In this document: positions 4,880 to 6,308 of the stretch, in pieces
Position numbering within the stretch: the stretch's first letter is position 1
Layout: every line of letters begins with the position of its first letter
From: Chitinivibrionales bacterium
GTDB taxonomy: Bacteria; Fibrobacterota; Chitinivibrionia; Chitinivibrionales; WJMI01
NCBI GenBank assembly: GCA_014729595.1
Contig: WJJU01000198.1
Span: forward strand, 1-6,308
Reading direction: 5' to 3'
DNA length: 6,308 nucleotides
Program-made: the position numbers and the translations under genes
Notes under the pieces: model-generated
Seen by the model: the letters and a program-made list of their open reading frames with translations, nothing else
Told to the model about the DNA's origin: nothing
The model's database searches: none

Positions 4880-4929
4880 CCTGACAGCCTTCAGCCCAAC
4901 AGCCTTCCTTCTTCCAACTGTCTTCAGAT
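4880..4929 (-). repeat. Degenerate GGCTGTTGGGCTGAAGGCTG spacer repeat
   Basis: The coding strand reads GGCTGTTGGGCTGAAGGCTG followed by TCAGGCAG, with GAAGAAGGAA beside it. It sits between the module 2 small gene and the module 3 MNT gene. Unit vocabulary and orientation match the copy after the AbiEii-type NTase (744-777). Confidence 0.5.
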
Positions 4930-4941
4930 GCCACCCCATGC

Positions 4942-5130
4942 CTACCGGGAAAGAGTGAAGGGGACTGGAACCTCCCGTCTCTTCTTTTCCTTCAGGTACG
5001 CCTCACGATCGAAAGCGATTTCCATGTCTTCCTGGTTGAATGAATCGAAGTCGTCCATGGAGAGAACCTGCTTTCTCCGTTCAACGGGAGTGACTATCGG
5101 CAGATTCAGGTCGCCGGTATCGGATTGCAT
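4942..5130 (-). CDS. Small partner protein downstream of the NTase at 5142-5672
   Basis: A 62-residue charged protein without a domain that I can name. Residues 9-36 (NLPIVTPVERRKQVLSMDDF, then DSFNQEDM) and 37-60 (EIAFDREAYLKEKKRREVPV, then PFTL) look like a compact helical protein with a Pro-rich entry and a basic tail. The ATG at 5130 has AGGAG (complement of 5139-5143) 8 nt upstream, and that RBS overlaps the NTase stop codon, so translation is coupled. Unlike modules 5 and 6, the small gene follows the NTase. It is the best candidate for an antitoxin or accessory subunit, by position only. Confidence 0.75.
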   Translation of the reverse strand: MQSDTGDLNLPIVTPVERRKQVLSMDDFDSFNQEDMEIAFDREAYLKEKKRREVPVPFTLSR

Positions 5131-5138
5131 GATAGATG

Positions 5139-5143
5139 CTCCT
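5139..5143 (-). promoter_or_regulatory. Ribosome binding site overlapping the NTase stop codon
   Basis: AGGAG, 8 nt before ATG 5130. Its first two bases are the end of the NTase TAG stop (5144-5142), which implies coupled translation of the pair. Confidence 0.75.
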
Positions 5144-5672
5144 AGCTTCGAAAGCTTTTCTGTGCCTTCTGATACAACTCAGGGGTACCGTATTTTTCGA
5201 AAAGCACCTTGATCTCCGCACTCTCGATGTCAACGTCGTTGGCCTGCAGCAGCAGGATGATATCGGGTAAATCAACCAGCTCCCTATGCGGATTCCACCT
5301 GATCGAGTGGAGTTTCAGCGCAATGAGATTACCGAGACTTGGTGTCACGAACAGTTCACCGGCGATGGTGATCCGGTCACCAGTGTTGTACATGGCATAA
5401 GCGGTTTCGGCATCACTGAGCATGAAATCGATATCCCGCAGCCCCTTTCCGGTAAGCTGCACGAAAGCATCCTGTTGGTGTGCAATGGCATAGCCGACCG
5501 GCTCCAGTTCTTTGAAGACCTTGTCGAAGTCATCCCTGAAGATCAGGAAGTCAATATCCACCGTATGCCGGGTGACTTTGTGGGCATTTACCGCATACCC
5601 GCCGATCAGAACAGCTGTCACGCCAGTTTGCTTGAAGATGTTCGCCAGTTTTTTGAAGATGGAAATGGGCAT
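5142..5672 (-). CDS. Nucleotidyltransferase-fold protein (AbiEii/DUF6036-like)
   Basis: A 176-residue NTase-fold protein. TAVLIGGYAVNAHKVTRHTV (19-38) followed by DIDFLI gives the GG signature (24-25) and Asp39/Asp41. GLRDIDFML (77-85) supplies the third carboxylate, probably Asp82. LFVTPSLGNLIALKLHSIR (107-125), with Lys120, and ELVDLPDIILLL match the C-terminal part of AbiEii-like and DUF6036-like proteins that occur in TA-type operons. All catalytic positions look intact. The ATG at 5672 is forced by an in-frame TAA six bases upstream, yet no RBS is visible, so expression may be weak or leaderless. A piece of the gene (codons 94-113) recurs at 648-707. It is coupled to the small gene downstream. 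The substrate is unknown. Confidence 0.82.
   Translation of the reverse strand: MPISIFKKLANIFKQTGVTAVLIGGYAVNAHKVTRHTVDIDFLIFRDDFDKVFKELEPVGYAIAHQQDAFVQLTGKGLRDIDFMLSDAETAYAMYNTGDRITIAGELFVTPSLGNLIALKLHSIRWNPHRELVDLPDIILLLQANDVDIESAEIKVLFEKYGTPELYQKAQKSFRS
5334..5401 (-). repeat. Source-type copy of the NTase fragment also found at 648-726
   Basis: This stretch lies inside the intact NTase gene and covers residues 94-113 plus a few bases upstream. About 90% of its bases recur at 648-707, where they are joined to TumE-like sequence. Confidence 0.8.
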
Positions 5673-5850
5673 AGGTTACAACGCAAGCGATCGATTTGCC
5701 GGCAGCTTTCGAGAAAGTTTCGACGGGCGGTCCCGGCGCAGGGCACATATAACGGAGAAGATATTGGCTGCACAGGTTGGTCAGGCGCCAATTGTTGGGT
5801 CAGGATATCAGGCGAAAGGCTTTTTGTGGGAATCCTCTTGCCTGACAGCC
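5673..5850. other. Spacer without a clear gene
   Basis: 178 bp between the HepT stop and the NTase ATG. Just after the HepT stop the coding strand has GGCTGTCAGGC (complement of 5840-5850), the spacer-repeat vocabulary seen elsewhere. The rest has no domain-like translation in any frame, no convincing promoter and no hairpin with a T-run. A 78-codon minus-strand frame (5618-5854) crosses it and runs into the NTase gene; it looks like chance. Confidence 0.5.
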
Positions 5851-6279
5851 TCACTTCCTCCCCGGCCTGATTTCAATACCAAGCTCCCTGCAATACTCCA
5901 CCAGATCTTTCCACCTGCTGTCGCCGATTTTCTTGAGGATCGACAGCTCCATCTGCTGATATTCATGCACCGCAACATTCCTGAACCCCACCATCGCGCT
6001 CAGAGCCAAAGCGGTGTTGGGGCGAATGTAGCCAGCGGCCTGAAGAAGGCGAAACGAATCGGCGCTGCTCTGGGGAGATCCCAGGTGGTCACGGGCAACA
6101 AGGTGCATGGCCAGATCGATTGCCGCCTGACATGCCCGCTCGATATTTAGGGTCATGGCATCGATGTGCGTGTAGTTTTCCAGTGCTGAGTCCATGGCGT
6201 ATTCTTCGAGCGCTCTGCGAAGGGCACGTTCGATTATCGCCGCTTTGTTGTAGCAGATGTCATCGAGCGCGATAGGCAT
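5851..6279 (-). CDS. hepT: HepT-family HEPN RNase toxin (DUF86)
   Basis: A 142-residue HepT/DUF86 protein. TLNIERACQAAIDLAMHLVA (43-62), then SFRLLQAAGYI (75-85), and the catalytic segment MVGFRNVAVHEYQ (96-108) are diagnostic. Arg100, His105 and Tyr107 form the complete RX4HXY motif of active HepT RNases; the tyrosine is the residue AMPylated by MntA in the characterised system. ATG 6279 is chosen because GGAGG (complement of 6286-6290) lies 6 nt upstream; an in-frame ATG at 6303 would run across that RBS. The MntA-like partner, normally just upstream, would lie beyond 6308. The 29 bases left hold either a TGA (6300-6302) or, in another frame, an end overlapping the hepT start by about 20 bp, so its stop cannot be fixed. 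Length fits the family. Confidence 0.92.
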   Translation of the reverse strand: MPIALDDICYNKAAIIERALRRALEEYAMDSALENYTHIDAMTLNIERACQAAIDLAMHLVARDHLGSPQSSADSFRLLQAAGYIRPNTALALSAMVGFRNVAVHEYQQMELSILKKIGDSRWKDLVEYCRELGIEIRPGRK

Positions 6280-6285
6280 CCAGAA

Positions 6286-6290
6286 CCTCC
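6286..6290 (-). promoter_or_regulatory. Ribosome binding site of hepT
   Basis: GGAGG on the minus strand, 6 nt before ATG 6279. It favours this start over the in-frame ATG at 6303. Confidence 0.75.
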
Positions 6291-6308
6291 CGTCTGTCCT
6301 CATGAAAC

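Noticed and set aside
5618..5854. 78-codon minus-strand frame in the spacer after hepT
   Set aside because: It runs into the NTase gene in another frame, its composition is not domain-like, and it starts on spacer-repeat sequence.
5286..6150. Two long plus-strand reading frames (5286-5870 and 5512-6150)
   Set aside because: They lie opposite the well-supported NTase and HepT genes, show no domain-like sequence, and cross the spacer between them; they are antisense shadows.

Overview
The window is a dense run of small two-gene modules, and every supported gene lies on the minus strand. Nearly all belong to toxin-antitoxin (TA) or nucleotidyltransferase (NTase) families: a HepT RNase, two MNT/HEPN pairs, three NTases each paired with a small unnamed protein, a TumE-like toxin remnant, and an addiction-module antitoxin followed by a ParE/RelE toxin cut by the left edge. 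Base composition is close to balanced. Starts preceded by GGAGG and stop/start overlaps are ordinary bacterial features. Such a collection, with repeat-filled spacers, is typical of accessory regions in free-living environmental bacteria with many TA loci (Desulfobacterota-like or Nitrospirota-like genomes, for example). The sequence does not fix the taxon. No transposase, integrase, tRNA, rRNA or CRISPR array was seen.

Layout in the direction of transcription, right to left. Module 1: HepT (5851-6279), with its expected MNT partner beyond the right edge. A 178-bp spacer with no clear gene follows. Module 2: NTase (5142-5672) and a small protein (4942-5130). Module 3: MNT (4518-4850) and HEPN (4100-4528). 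Module 4: MNT (3552-3935) and a HepT-like HEPN (3080-3565). Module 5: a small protein (2653-2934) and an NTase (2072-2656). Module 6: a small protein (1564-1803) and an AbiEii-type NTase (776-1588). Module 7: a TumE-like reading frame (414-707) whose 5' part is an NTase-gene fragment. Module 8: antitoxin (87-314) and ParE/RelE toxin (1-90, partial). Within modules the genes overlap by about 4-25 bp or are about 11 bp apart, which suggests translational coupling. Modules are separated by about 70-270 bp.

The spacers hold the main structural story. Four of them (before modules 4, 5, 6 and 8) carry versions of one short element, reading TTCTCTGTGTCCTCTGTGGC on the coding strand, just upstream of the first gene. 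Three also carry a longer shared block of degenerate CTGTTAG/GGCTGA units. Module 5 is bracketed by direct repeats of about 170 bp (1828-1994 and 2958-3131) that include the last 16-17 codons of the module 4 HEPN gene. Unrelated genes of modules 5 and 8 share a 5' leader whose similarity stops at the ATG. A piece of the module 2 NTase gene recurs as the 5' part of the TumE frame. Together these suggest an array assembled and reshuffled by recombination at short spacer repeats. The MNT/HEPN pairs are expected to work as type VII TA systems (MNT enzyme modifying or neutralising a HEPN RNase). The three NTase/small-protein pairs resemble AbiE/MenAT-type NTase systems, but their partners are not recognised antitoxins.
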